Part shown: one piece after another, positions 52,130 through 62,889 of the stretch
How the letters are laid out: each line of letters begins with the position of its first letter
Numbering within the stretch: position 1 is the first letter of the stretch
Assembly: GCA_035690495.1 (NCBI GenBank)
Contig: DASSKK010000109.1
Location: 6,009 to 70,008, forward strand
DNA: 64,000 nt
Reading direction: 5' to 3'
DNA from: DASSKK01 sp035690495
GTDB taxonomy: Bacteria > Actinomycetota > Actinomycetes > Propionibacteriales > Nocardioidaceae
The notes under the pieces: generated by a model
Seen by the model: the letters and a program-made list of their open reading frames with translations, nothing else
Told to the model about the DNA's origin: nothing
Databases searched by the model: none
Translations under genes and position numbers: made by a program

Positions 52130-53479
52130 CTACCGCACCATCTCGTCGACGGCGCCGAGTGCGTCGTCGATGATCTCGATTCCCGCGACCAGGTCCTCCT
52201 CCCCGATGACGAGCGGCGGGACGACATGGACCCGGTTGAAGTGCGTGAACGGCCAGAGGCCGTTGGCCCTGCAGCGGGCCGCGAACTCGGCCATCGGGGC
52301 GGCGTCCGGGCCGGAGGCGTTGAACGGCACCAGCATCTGCCGCGTCTCCCGGTCGCGGACCAGCTCGATGGCCCACATCAGGCCGAGGCCGCGCACCTGG
52401 CCCACGCAGGGGTGCCGGTCGGCGAGGTCACGCAGCCTCGGCGCCACGACCGTCTCGCCGAGCCGTCGGACGTGTTCGAGGAGCTGCTCCTTCTCGAAGG
52501 CGTTGATGGAGCCCACGCCCGCGGCGCACGCGAGCGGGTGGCCGGAGTAGGTCAGCCCGCCCGGGTAGGACCGCTTCGCGAACGTCTCGGCGACCGCCTG
52601 AGAGATCACGACACCACCCAGCGGCACGTAGCCGGAGTTCACGCCCTTGGCGAAGGTGATCAGGTCCGGGGTGACGTCCCAGTGCTGGCAGGCGAACCAC
52701 TCCCCCACGCGGCCGAACCCGCTCATCACCTCGTCGCAGATCATCACCACGCCGTACCTGTCGCAGATCTCGCGGACGCCCGCGAGGTAGCCGTCCGGCG
52801 GGACCAGCACGCCGTTCGTCCCGACGATCGTCTCGATCAGGACGCCGGCCACGGTCTGCGGACCCTCCAGGGCGATCACCTGCTCGAGGTGCCGCAGCGC
52901 CAGCTCGCACTCCTGAGCGTCGCTGGTGGCGCCGAACGCGGAGCGGTAGGGGTAGGGGCCGAAGAAGTGCACGATGCCCGGTTCCCCGGGCTCGTTCGCC
53001 CAGCGTCGCGGGTCGCCGGTGGCGGTGATCGAGGCCGCGGTGGCCCCGTGGTAGCTGCGGTACGCCGCGAGGATTTTGTGCCGGCCGGTGTGCAGCTTGG
53101 CCATCCGCATCGCGTGCTCGTTCGCGTCCGCCCCGCCGGTGGTGAAGAACACCTTGTCCAGGTCGCCGGGAGCACGCTCGGCGACCATCGCCGCGAGCTC
53201 TCCGCGTACGTCGTTGGCGAACCCGGGCGCGACCGTGCACAGCCGGCCGGCCTGCTCCTTGATCGCGTCCACGATCGCCGGATGCTGGTGCCCGAGGTTG
53301 GCGTTGACCAGCTGGGAGGCGAAGTCGAGGTACGCCGTACCGCTGTAGTCGTAGAAGCGCACGCCGTCGGCCCGGGCGATCGGCATCGGGTCGATCAGTT
53401 CCTGCGCCGACCACGAGTGGAAGACGTGTGCTCGGTCGTCGGCACGCACGCGTGCCTCGATCTCTGAGGGTGAGCTCAT
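52130..53479 (-). CDS. class III (omega) aminotransferase
   Basis: The 449-residue PLP enzyme has FTTGGADANEHAMRMAKLHTGR (cofactor phosphate), SYHGATAAS, ICDEVMSGFGRVGEWFA and the Schiff-base lysine in LITFAKGVNSGYVPLGG. Directly downstream of mmsA in one operon, it would make a semialdehyde from a beta-amino acid. Beta-alanine or beta-aminoisobutyrate, products of pyrimidine breakdown, are good candidates. Another amine donor such as putrescine or GABA is possible. The start MSSPSEIEARV follows AGAGGCACGG. Confidence 0.87.
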   Translation of the reverse strand: MSSPSEIEARVRADDRAHVFHSWSAQELIDPMPIARADGVRFYDYSGTAYLDFASQLVNANLGHQHPAIVDAIKEQAGRLCTVAPGFANDVRGELAAMVAERAPGDLDKVFFTTGGADANEHAMRMAKLHTGRHKILAAYRSYHGATAASITATGDPRRWANEPGEPGIVHFFGPYPYRSAFGATSDAQECELALRHLEQVIALEGPQTVAGVLIETIVGTNGVLVPPDGYLAGVREICDRYGVVMICDEVMSGFGRVGEWFACQHWDVTPDLITFAKGVNSGYVPLGGVVISQAVAETFAKRSYPGGLTYSGHPLACAAGVGSINAFEKEQLLEHVRRLGETVVAPRLRDLADRHPCVGQVRGLGLMWAIELVRDRETRQMLVPFNASGPDAAPMAEFAARCRANGLWPFTHFNRVHVVPPLVIGEEDLVAGIEIIDDALGAVDEMVR

Positions 53480-53487
53480 CCGTGCCT

Positions 53488-54972
<1,485 letters not shown>

Positions 54973-55023
54973 CGCTGCTCCTCTCGACGGTCCACTCGAG
55001 GATATCCGCCCCACTGCCCAATA

Positions 55024-55057
55024 ACTGTTTGACAGTCTGTCGATCGCGCGCTAGAAC
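55024..55057 (+). promoter_or_regulatory. ArsR-MFS operon promoter with overlapping operator palindromes
   Basis: TTGACA (55029-55034) and TAGAAC (55052-55057) are 17 bases apart. The -35 box is overlaid by ACTGT-TTG-ACAGT (55024-55036) and GACAG-T-CTGTC (55031-55041), two perfect interlaced palindromes. A related AACTGTTGAC recurs closer to the ATG. It is the likely site of the ArsR-type regulator controlling itself and perhaps mmsA. Confidence 0.7.
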
Positions 55058-55091
55058 TACCCCCGACGAACTGTTGACGGGTGGAGAAGCG

Positions 55092-55631
55092 ATGGCCGAG
55101 AGCGGGGGCGGTGCCCCGGTGTCGTTCCTGCGCGCGCTCGCGCACCCGACCCGGCTGCAGATCCTGTCGCTGCTCACCGGAGCCCAGATGAGCGCCGCCG
55201 AGATCGCCCGGGAGCTCGACATCACGCATGCGAACGCCTCCTACCACCTGCGCGTGCTGGCCCGGGCCGGAGAGGTCGTCGAGGCCGGCGAGGAGCACAT
55301 CCGGGGCGGCGTCGCCAAGCGCTACCGACACCCCTGGGATCGCGAGGACGATGAGCGTCCAACGGACCGCGCCGACGGCGGCAGCCAGGCGATGTACATC
55401 CAGGCCGTCGCCGACGAGCTGGTCCGCAGGCACGCCGTACGCCGTGAGCGAGGCAAGGGGTATCTGACCGATGCCGAGATGTGGGTGAGCCCGCAGGTGT
55501 GGGACGAGGTGCTCGCACACGCGGCCGAAGCGTCCCGGCTGATCCACAAGAGCGCCCGGCCGCCGCACAGCGAGGGGTGCATTCACGTCAACCTGACGCA
55601 GGTCGCCTTCGAGATGGGATCGGGCTCATGA
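55092..55631 (+). CDS. ArsR-type winged helix-turn-helix regulator
   Basis: The 179-residue protein has an ArsR DNA-binding domain at residues 10-70 (RALAHPTRLQILSLLTGAQMSAAEIARELDITHANASYHLRVLARAGEV). An extra C-terminal domain of about 90 residues follows, with no metal-binding cysteines, so a small-molecule or protein signal is expected. Its last codons overlap the ATG of an MFS transporter. Interlaced palindromes lie at its promoter, which also faces mmsA. The start is preceded by GGAGAAGCG. Confidence 0.83.
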   Translation: MAESGGGAPVSFLRALAHPTRLQILSLLTGAQMSAAEIARELDITHANASYHLRVLARAGEVVEAGEEHIRGGVAKRYRHPWDREDDERPTDRADGGSQAMYIQAVADELVRRHAVRRERGKGYLTDAEMWVSPQVWDEVLAHAAEASRLIHKSARPPHSEGCIHVNLTQVAFEMGSGS

Positions 55632-56878
55632 ACTGGCGGACGTCGTTCGCGCCGCTGCGCGAGGCGAACTTCGCCTGGTACTACGCGGCGAACTTCGTAA
55701 ACATCGCCGGCTCGATGATGGCCGGCGTCGCGCTGACGTTCGCGGTGCTGGACCACATCACGCACTCGCCCACCGCGCTGGGCCAGGTGCTCGCTGCGCA
55801 CACGATCCCGATGGTGGTCTTCCTGCTGTTCGGCGGCGTGATCGCCGACCGGCTACCGCGCACGCTGATCCTGCAGGTCTCGAACGTGCTGTCCGCGCTG
55901 ACGCAGGGCATCGTCGCATGGCTGGTGCTCACCGACCGCGCCGAGCTGTGGATGATCATCGTCCTGGAGGCTGTCAACGGCACCGTCTCGTCGGTGAGCT
56001 TCCCGGCGCTCGCCAGCATCATGCCCCAGCTGGTCAGGCGCGACCAGCTGCAGCAGGCGAACGCGCTGATGTCGCTCTCGCGCGGCGGCCTGACCATCCT
56101 CGGACCCACCATCAGCGCGCTGCTGGTGGTCACTGTCGGAGCGGGCTGGGCGCTGGCCGTCGACGCCGCCACCTGGCTGGCCTCCGCGGTCCTGCTGCTA
56201 CGAGTCCGGATCCCCGCCAAGGAGCGCGACCCGGATGCCCAGACGTCCACGGCCTGGAACGACCTGCGGGAGGGCTGGACGCTGTTCCGGTCCACCACCT
56301 GGCTGTGGGTGGTCGTGCTTGCGTTCGGCTTCTTGAACGCGATCCACACGGGTGCGTGGTACACCCTCGGGCCGGTGGTGGCCGAGCAGACGATCGGCAA
56401 GCAGGGCTGGGGATTCGTGCTCTCCGCGGAGTCCGTCGGGCTGCTGGTGATGACCGTCGTCCTGCTGCGGGTGCCGCTGAAACGGCCGCTTCTGGTGGGG
56501 ATGGCGGCCATCGCCTTCGAGGCCCTCCCACTGCTGCTGCTCGGGATCGATCCGGTCCTCGTCGTACTGGTGGTGGCAACCTTCCTGGGCGGGGTCGGCA
56601 GCGCCACGTTCGGCATCGGCTGGGACCTGAGCATGCAGGAGCACATCGACCAGACGATGCTCTCGCGCGCCTACTCCTATGACGCGCTCGGGTCGTTCGT
56701 CGCGATGCCGATCGGCCAGCTGGTCGCGGGCCCGCTCGGTGCGGCATTCGGCTTCCGCGACGTCCTGGTCGTCGGCGGCATCAGCTACGCCGCGATCTGC
56801 CTTCTGACACTGGCGTCCCGCTCGGTGCGCACGCTGCGACGGGCTCCCGCCGCGCCGGAGCCGGTCACCGCGGCCTGA
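55628..56878 (+). CDS. MFS transporter, paralogue B
   Basis: The 416-residue, 12-helix protein starts MNWRTSFAPLREANFAWYYAANFVNIAGSMM, very similar to paralogue A at 50875. The same GGVIADRLPRTLILQ loop and SRAYSYDALGSFVAMP segment are present. Translation is coupled to the ArsR regulator (ATGA overlap), whereas paralogue A has no regulator. Drug or metabolite efflux is inferred only from the family. Confidence 0.85.
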   Translation: MNWRTSFAPLREANFAWYYAANFVNIAGSMMAGVALTFAVLDHITHSPTALGQVLAAHTIPMVVFLLFGGVIADRLPRTLILQVSNVLSALTQGIVAWLVLTDRAELWMIIVLEAVNGTVSSVSFPALASIMPQLVRRDQLQQANALMSLSRGGLTILGPTISALLVVTVGAGWALAVDAATWLASAVLLLRVRIPAKERDPDAQTSTAWNDLREGWTLFRSTTWLWVVVLAFGFLNAIHTGAWYTLGPVVAEQTIGKQGWGFVLSAESVGLLVMTVVLLRVPLKRPLLVGMAAIAFEALPLLLLGIDPVLVVLVVATFLGGVGSATFGIGWDLSMQEHIDQTMLSRAYSYDALGSFVAMPIGQLVAGPLGAAFGFRDVLVVGGISYAAICLLTLASRSVRTLRRAPAAPEPVTAA

Positions 56879-56891
56879 GCGCCCGCACCGG

Positions 56892-57434
56892 TCAGGTCCA
56901 CTTCTCGGCGAGCGTGCGGATCACCGTGAGGTTGCGGTTCGTGCCGGGCGCGAGCGGCTTCTTGAACTCCCCGAAGAACTTCGCCTCGCTCATCGGCCCG
57001 TCCAGCCACACGTGGACGGCCCGGCCGATCACCAGTCCGGCCTCTCCCGGTGCGTCCCATGCCGCGATGCGTTCCGCTGCCTCTCCGGTCGGCTGTTCCC
57101 CGTCCTTGAACACCGACACGTAGCGCCGTTCGCCCTGCACCCCGTCGTGCGGCGGCGGCGTGGTCGTCGCGTCCTCGTAGACCTGGCGCAGCTGCTCGGG
57201 CGTGAGGATGATCGACGGTACGTCGAAGCCGCACCCTGCCTGCAGCGCCTTTTCGACGTACGCCTCGACCTTGGGCGCCGAGCGCATCGTCGTGGTGAAC
57301 CGGACGTTGCCGGTCTGGATGTAGGTCTCGACATCGGTCAACCCCGCGTCGCCCAGGCAGGCGCGCAGGTCGGCCATCTTGTACTGCCGGTTGCCGACGT
57401 TGAGGGCACGCAGGAAGGCGATGTAGCTCGACAT
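56892..57434 (-). CDS. DUF1697 family protein
   Basis: This 180-residue cytoplasmic protein has SSYIAFLRALNVGNRQYKMADLRACLGDAGLTDVETYIQTGNVRF, the hallmark of the DUF1697 family, which is widespread in bacteria and has no established function. The end FGEFKKPLAPGTNRNLTVIRTL is also typical. It is convergent with MFS B and divergent from the LuxR gene. An in-frame ATG three codons upstream is an alternative start. Confidence 0.85.
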   Translation of the reverse strand: MSSYIAFLRALNVGNRQYKMADLRACLGDAGLTDVETYIQTGNVRFTTTMRSAPKVEAYVEKALQAGCGFDVPSIILTPEQLRQVYEDATTTPPPHDGVQGERRYVSVFKDGEQPTGEAAERIAAWDAPGEAGLVIGRAVHVWLDGPMSEAKFFGEFKKPLAPGTNRNLTVIRTLAEKWT

Positions 57435-57500
57435 GCCTGCCATCCTGCCCGACGCCGAAGCCCCACGACACCGCGCGGCTCTCGCCGTACCCTGAGACCC

Positions 57501-59162
57501 ATGCGGACCGAGCCGGATCTGCTGGCCGAGGCTGCGCAGGACGCGGTGGCCGCGGGCGACTGGGCCGCGGCCCGCGACGCGTTGGCGGTGCTGGCCGCGC
57601 GCGAGCCCTCGGCGCAGACGCTGGCCGACCTGGGCGACGTGCTGTGGTGGCTGGGCGAGACCGACGAGGCGGTCGGCTACTCGGAGCAGGCGTACGCCGC
57701 CTTCCGGCGCCGCGGCGACTCGGCCGCCAGCGCCAGGATCGCGGTCGGGCTGTACCTGATCTACCGGGTGAGCCTCGGCAATGTGGCGGCCGCCCGCGGC
57801 TGGCTGGCCAGGATGGCGCGACTGGTCGCGGAGTCCGATCTCGCCGCGCTGGAGGGCTGGGTGAGGCTGCTTCGTGCCCACGACACCAACGACCCGGTGA
57901 TCGGCGAGCGCCTGGCGACCGACGCACGCAACCTGGCCGCCCGGTTCGGTGACAGTGACCTGGAGCTGTGCGCGCTCAGCCAGCTGGGCGCGTCGCTGGT
58001 CCGGCAGGGCCGCAGCCAGGAGGGAACCCGCCTGCTCGACGAGGCCATGGCGGCCTCGCTCGCCGGTGAGTCGACGCGGCCACACACCGTGGTCTACACC
58101 AGCTGCACCCTGATCAGTGCCTGTGCAGAGACCGCCGACCTCGACCACGCCCTGCAGTGGATCCGGGCTGCCGAGACCTTCGAGCGGCGGTATGGCAACC
58201 CACACCTGTACACCACCTGCCGCACCTACCTCGGCGCCATCCTGTTCGCCTCGGGAGACTGGGCCGGTGCGGAGGGGGAGCTCCGGGCCGCACTGGACAT
58301 CGGGGTCTCCGCCGAACCTGCCGTCTGCGCCGAGGCGGCCGCCCGGCTTGCCGAGCTCCGGCTGGCCCAGGGCAGGCTCGAGGAGGCCGAACGCCTGCTG
58401 GAGGGCTTCGAGGAGTTCGAGACCAGCAGCCTGAGCCTGGCCGAGCTGGCCCAGGCACGAGGCGATCTGGCTGGAGCGCGAAGGATCGCCCTGCGGCGCG
58501 TCCATGCCCTGGACGGGTCGAGCGTCGAGCAAGTTGGCTCCTACCGCCCCGGGCTCGCAGCCTGCCTGGAAGAGGGAGCCCTCTGGGAGCTGCTGGCCCA
58601 GATGCCCGGCGCCGCGGAGTCCGACGAGGCACTTCGGCGTCTCGCCGGGCTTGCGTCGAGCACCGGTTGCGACCAGCTGCTCGCCCGCGCCCTCCGCGCC
58701 TCCGGAGGGGCGCGGAGCGATCTCCCGTCGCTGGAGCGTGCCCTCGGCCTGTTCGTCCGGCTGCGCCTTCCGCTCGAGGCCGCCCGCACCCGGCTGGCGC
58801 TGGCCGCGCTGCTCACCGGGGACGACGCGGTTGCCGAGGCCCGCGCGGCGATGGCGGCGTTCGAGATGCTCGGTGCCGCCCGGGACGCCGACGCGTCGGC
58901 GGCGCGGCTCCGCGGGCTCGGCGTGGCCGCCGCGCGAGGCGGACCAGCCGGACTGGGGGAGCTCACCCAGCGAGAGCGCGAGGTCCTCGACCTGCTCGGC
59001 GAGGGACTCTCCAACCGGGAGCTGGCCGACCGACTGTTCCTGTCCCGCAAGACGGTCGAGCGCCACGTGCGCAACGTGCTGTTCAAGCTCGGCCTGCGCA
59101 ACCGCACCGAGGCCGCGGCGTACGTCATCCGCCATGGCGCCGGTATGCGCTCCATGAGTTGA
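57501..59162 (+). CDS. LuxR family regulator with TPR-like N-terminal region
   Basis: The 553-residue protein is built of helix pairs resembling tetratricopeptide repeats over about 470 residues (ADLGDVLWWLGETDEAVGYSEQAYAAFRRRGD and others). A C-terminal LuxR helix-turn-helix (LTQREREVLDLLGEGLSNRELADRLFLSRKTVERHVRNVLFKLG) follows. It has no ATPase module, so it is a truncated relative of LAL/MalT regulators. The leaderless ATG lies seven bases after TACCCT. The FAD oxidase gene follows in the same direction after 77 bases and is the obvious target candidate. Confidence 0.87.
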   Translation: MRTEPDLLAEAAQDAVAAGDWAAARDALAVLAAREPSAQTLADLGDVLWWLGETDEAVGYSEQAYAAFRRRGDSAASARIAVGLYLIYRVSLGNVAAARGWLARMARLVAESDLAALEGWVRLLRAHDTNDPVIGERLATDARNLAARFGDSDLELCALSQLGASLVRQGRSQEGTRLLDEAMAASLAGESTRPHTVVYTSCTLISACAETADLDHALQWIRAAETFERRYGNPHLYTTCRTYLGAILFASGDWAGAEGELRAALDIGVSAEPAVCAEAAARLAELRLAQGRLEEAERLLEGFEEFETSSLSLAELAQARGDLAGARRIALRRVHALDGSSVEQVGSYRPGLAACLEEGALWELLAQMPGAAESDEALRRLAGLASSTGCDQLLARALRASGGARSDLPSLERALGLFVRLRLPLEAARTRLALAALLTGDDAVAEARAAMAAFEMLGAARDADASAARLRGLGVAAARGGPAGLGELTQREREVLDLLGEGLSNRELADRLFLSRKTVERHVRNVLFKLGLRNRTEAAAYVIRHGAGMRSMS

Positions 59163-59239
59163 GGGTTCCTGCCGATGCCGCCACCCTCTCCACGGGGGCA
59201 GGCTGGGTGCATCCTCGTTCCCGGCCCAGGAGAACCACC

Positions 59240-60628
59240 ATGACTACCGCCGCCGACATCCCCACCGCATTAGACACGCGACTTCGAGGCGAGGTGATCA
59301 GGCCGACGGACCGGCGCTACGGCGAGCTTCGCGTCATCGACAACCGCAGCGGGGCGATCCGCCCCGCGGCCATAGTCCGGTGCGCGGACGCCGACGACGT
59401 CGCCGCCACCGTGCGCTTCGCGGTCGACGAGGGGAGGGCGCTCGCCGTCCGCGCCGGCGGGCACAGCGCCGCCGGGCACAGCTCGGTCGAGGACGGAGTG
59501 GTCATCGACCTGCGCGCCCTCGAGCACGTCCGGGTGGATCCCGAGCGGCGGATCGCGGCGATCGGCGGTGGCGCGCTGGCCGGGCACGTCGACGAGGCCA
59601 CGCACCCCGCCGGTCTGGCCACCACCACACCGACGGTGTCCACGGTGGGTATCGCCGGCTTCACACTCAGCGGCGGCATCAGCTACCTCACCCGCAAGCA
59701 CGGACTGGCAGTGGACAACCTGGTCGGCGCGGACGTCGTACTCGCCGACGGCTCCCGGGTCCGCGCCGGGGAGGGAGGCGACGAGGATCTGCTGTGGGGG
59801 CTGACCGGCGGCGGCGGAAACTTCGGTGTAGTCACCGAACTGCGGATGCGGCTGCACCCGGTGTCCGTGGTGACCGGCGGCCCGATGCTGTTCCCGCTGG
59901 AGCGAACCGAGCGACTGGTCCGCCTCTACCGCGACTGGATGCCGCAGCAGCCCGACGACATCTACGCGTTCCTCGCCCTGCTCACCGTCCCGCCGGAGGG
60001 GCCGTTCCCGGACGAGGTCCGAGGACGGCCGGCGTGCGCGCTGGTGTGGTGCAACACCGCATCCGAGCGCGAATCGGAGCGGGCCCTGGACACCTTCCGC
60101 GCCGAGCACCCACTGGTCGACGCCGTCGGACCGCTGCCGTACCCGACCTTGCAGTCGGCGTTCGACGCCGGAGCGGCGCAGGGCAAGTTCGGCCACCTCG
60201 CCGGACTGCTCTTCGAGGACCTGCCCGACCAGGCCGCCGGCCAGTTCGAACGCTTCGGCGCCACCCAGCCGACGCCGCTGTGCCAGAGCCACCTGTACCC
60301 ACTCGACGGTGCCGCGGCCCGGGCCGACCGCGGGGACACCGCCTGGCCCTGGCGAGACGCCGCGTTCGCCCAGATGTTCGCCGCCGTCGCGCCGGCCCCG
60401 GGCTACGACGGCGCGCTCAGAGCCTGGTCGACCGGGTTCCGGGACGCCTTGCGTCCCTACGCCATGTCCGGGTGCTATCCGAACTTCATGATGGACGACG
60501 GTCCTGAGGCGGCACGGGCCTGCTACGGCGCCAACGCCGACCGGCTCGCCACCCTCAAGGGCAGGTACGACCCGACCAACCTCTTCCGGCGCAACCAGAA
60601 CATCGTCCCGGCCGCGCCCACGCCGTAG
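59240..60628 (+). CDS. FAD-binding (berberine bridge enzyme-like) oxidoreductase
   Basis: The 462-residue VAO-fold flavoenzyme has VRAGGHSAAGHSSVEDGVVIDL (about 70-91), where His can bind FAD covalently. The usual second Cys attachment is not evident. LTGGGGNFGVVTELRMRLHP and the BBE C-terminus GRYDPTNLFRRNQNI are also visible. Relatives oxidise sugars, alkaloids or aromatic polyketides with O2; the substrate is unknown. The ribosome site AGGAG precedes the ATG. It lies behind a LuxR regulator that may control it. Confidence 0.86.
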   Translation: MTTAADIPTALDTRLRGEVIRPTDRRYGELRVIDNRSGAIRPAAIVRCADADDVAATVRFAVDEGRALAVRAGGHSAAGHSSVEDGVVIDLRALEHVRVDPERRIAAIGGGALAGHVDEATHPAGLATTTPTVSTVGIAGFTLSGGISYLTRKHGLAVDNLVGADVVLADGSRVRAGEGGDEDLLWGLTGGGGNFGVVTELRMRLHPVSVVTGGPMLFPLERTERLVRLYRDWMPQQPDDIYAFLALLTVPPEGPFPDEVRGRPACALVWCNTASERESERALDTFRAEHPLVDAVGPLPYPTLQSAFDAGAAQGKFGHLAGLLFEDLPDQAAGQFERFGATQPTPLCQSHLYPLDGAAARADRGDTAWPWRDAAFAQMFAAVAPAPGYDGALRAWSTGFRDALRPYAMSGCYPNFMMDDGPEAARACYGANADRLATLKGRYDPTNLFRRNQNIVPAAPTP

Positions 60629-60637
60629 CCCGAGCAG

Positions 60638-61852
60638 TCAGGAGTTGGAGAAGACCGCAGGGTCGCCGGGGGTGTCGGGGCCACGGCCGGCCCAGGTCCA
60701 CGCATATGCCGGATCCTCGGCGGACACACCGCCCTCGCCGAGCTCGAGCGGCCGGAAGGTGTCCACCATCACCGCGGACTCCTCGAAGTACTCCACCCCG
60801 ATCGACGCCTCGACCGCCGCGGGCTGCGGCCCGTGCGCGTAGCCTCCCGGGTGCAGGGAGATCGACCCGATGCCGATCCCGGATCCCTTGCGCGCCTCGT
60901 AGTCGCCGCCGACGTAGAACATCACCTCGTCGGAGTCCACGTTGGAGTGGTAGTAGGGCACCGGGATGGACCCCTCGTGGTAGTCGACCTTGCGCGGCAG
61001 GAAGTTGCACACCACGAAGCCGTTGCCCTCGAAGACCTGGTGCACCGGCGGAGGCTGGTGGATCTTGCCGGTGATCGGCATGAAGTCCTCGACGTTGAAC
61101 GTGTAGGGGTACAGGCAGCCGTCCCAGCCGACCACGTCGAACGGGTGCCCGGCGTAGGTCAGCCGGCTGCCGACCACCGAGCCGTTGGCCCGGTGCTTGA
61201 CCAGCACCTCCACGTCGTTCCCGTCGGCCAGCATGCGCTCCGTCGGGCCGTGCAGGTCGCGCTCGCAGTACGGCGAGTGCTCCAGGAACTGCCCGAACCG
61301 GGAGAGGTACCGCTTGGGCGGGGCGATGTGGCTGTTCGCCTCGATCGGGTACAGGCGGCACTCCTCGGCGGGCACCCAGCGGTGGGTGGTCGCCCTCGGG
61401 ATCACGACGTAGTCGCCGGTGCGGTAGGTCAGCTCGCCGAACACCGTCTCGACCGTCCCAGACCCGGCTTCGACGTACACGCACTCGTCGCCGATCGCAT
61501 TGCGGTAGTACGGCGACGGCACCGAGGCGACCACGTAGCCGATCCGGACGTCGCCGTTGCCGAGCACCAGCCTGCGGCCGGTCACCGGATCGGCCTTCTG
61601 CCCGTTGAACAGCCCGTGCAGCTTCAGGTGCCTGGGCTTCAGCGGGTGGTTGGCCGTCGTGGTCAGGTCGCGCAGCTCCCAGATCTGGGAGTCGACGATC
61701 GCCGAGGGTACCCCCCGGTGGTAGAGCAGCGAGGAATCGGAGGAGAAGCCCTCCTCGCCCATCAGCTCCTCGTAGCGCAGCGTCCCCGCCTCGTCGCGGA
61801 ACGCCGTGTGCCGCCGGTGCGGCACCTCACCGACCTGCCGGTAGTACGCCAT
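60638..61852 (-). CDS. hmgA: homogentisate 1,2-dioxygenase
   Basis: The iron enzyme opens homogentisate to maleylacetoacetate in tyrosine/phenylalanine breakdown. Iron ligands are visible in VPYYHSNVDSDEVMFYVGG (His, Glu) and SISLHPGGYAHGPQP (His). The cupin pair of about 404 residues is typical of the shorter actinobacterial form. I chose MAYYRQVGEVPHRRH because GGAGG lies five bases upstream; an ATG eight codons earlier lacks one. It is divergent from the fahA operon that carries the last step. Confidence 0.93.
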   Translation of the reverse strand: MAYYRQVGEVPHRRHTAFRDEAGTLRYEELMGEEGFSSDSSLLYHRGVPSAIVDSQIWELRDLTTTANHPLKPRHLKLHGLFNGQKADPVTGRRLVLGNGDVRIGYVVASVPSPYYRNAIGDECVYVEAGSGTVETVFGELTYRTGDYVVIPRATTHRWVPAEECRLYPIEANSHIAPPKRYLSRFGQFLEHSPYCERDLHGPTERMLADGNDVEVLVKHRANGSVVGSRLTYAGHPFDVVGWDGCLYPYTFNVEDFMPITGKIHQPPPVHQVFEGNGFVVCNFLPRKVDYHEGSIPVPYYHSNVDSDEVMFYVGGDYEARKGSGIGIGSISLHPGGYAHGPQPAAVEASIGVEYFEESAVMVDTFRPLELGEGGVSAEDPAYAWTWAGRGPDTPGDPAVFSNS

Positions 61853-61908
61853 CTCTTCCTCCGCATCCGACCACATCAGGTGTCCACAACCAGGTTAGTG
61901 TCTACTGC

Positions 61909-62889
61909 GTGACCGGCTCCGCTGACCTTCCCGACGCATTCGCGCGTCTCGTGGACGACGCGGCCATCTTCCCGCCCGGCAACGCTCCGCTGCCCGAGGC
62001 GGTCGTCGCGCACCGCCGCCACGAGGCGGCCGCGTACGCCGACCTCGTCGGCCCGTTCGTGGTCGCCGACAACCGGCTCGCCGACCTGCTCGCGCTGGTC
62101 GAGGCCGAGGGAGCCGACCCCGGGCAACCGCCTCTGCCGCTGAGCGTGGTCGTCACCGGCGGCGCCGGCGCGATCGCGCCCGCCGTCCGCTGGGCCACCA
62201 GGTCGGACGCCCTCGCGCTGCGCTTCCTGGAGATCAGGCTCCGCGAGGACGACGCCGGCGCGCTGGCCCACAACGCCCAGCGGATCGTCGCCGGCGTCGA
62301 CGCGGTGCGGGCCGATGCGGAAGGGGGTCTGCCCGAGGAGGCGCCGGTGTACGTCGAGATGCCGCGGTCGCGCTCCGGCGATCCGTCGGCGTCGTGGCTG
62401 GAGGCGCTCGACGTACTCGCCGTGGCAGGCCTGCGGGCGAAATTCCGCACCGGCGGCGTGGACGCCGACGCGTTCCCGGACGCCGCAGAGCTAGCCGCGT
62501 GCATCGCGGCCGCACTCGACCGCGAGGTGCCGTTCAAGTGCACTGCCGGACTGCACAACGCCCTGCGGCACCGCGACGAGGCGACGGGCTTCGAGCATCA
62601 CGGCTTCCTCAACGTGCTGCTCGCCACCCGCGCCAGCCTGGACGGCGCGAGCCGCGAGGAGGCCGCTGCCGTGCTCGACGACCCCGACCCGCTGCCGGAG
62701 ACCGAACCGGCCGACCTCGGGGGCTGGGCCTCCGCCCGCCGCTGGTTCACCTCGTTCGGCTCGTGCAGCGTCGCCGAGCCGCTCACCGACCTGATCGCAC
62801 TCGGCCTGCTCCCAGAGACACTGGTCGAGCCGGTCGGGACCGGGGTTTCGACGGGCTCAACCAGCGTCACTGTCGAGGAGAACCCATGA
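61909..62889 (+). CDS. conserved protein of unknown function in the homogentisate cluster
   Basis: This 326-residue soluble protein starts TGSADLPDAFARLVDDAAIFPPGNAPL and contains VYVEMPRSRSGDPSASWLEALD, AKFRTGGVDADAFPDAAELAACI and VPFKCTAGLHNALRH. I do not recognise an enzyme family. The alternating strand/helix pattern with AKFRTGG and FKCTAGLH would suit a barrel. It is leaderless (GTG seven bases after TAGTGT) and overlaps the fahA start by four bases, so a role beside fumarylacetoacetase is inferred. Its last 18 codons include a dispersed repeat copy encoding VSTGSTS. Confidence 0.75.
   Translation: MTGSADLPDAFARLVDDAAIFPPGNAPLPEAVVAHRRHEAAAYADLVGPFVVADNRLADLLALVEAEGADPGQPPLPLSVVVTGGAGAIAPAVRWATRSDALALRFLEIRLREDDAGALAHNAQRIVAGVDAVRADAEGGLPEEAPVYVEMPRSRSGDPSASWLEALDVLAVAGLRAKFRTGGVDADAFPDAAELAACIAAALDREVPFKCTAGLHNALRHRDEATGFEHHGFLNVLLATRASLDGASREEAAAVLDDPDPLPETEPADLGGWASARRWFTSFGSCSVAEPLTDLIALGLLPETLVEPVGTGVSTGSTSVTVEENP
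62844..62862 (+). repeat. GGTTTCGAC-type repeat at the 3' end of a coding sequence
   Basis: GGTTTCGACGGGCTCAACC lies inside the last codons of the hypothetical gene and is translated as VSTGSTS. It is the same family as the tandem copies at the 5' end of the aldehyde dehydrogenase gene (28654). Confidence 0.7.
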
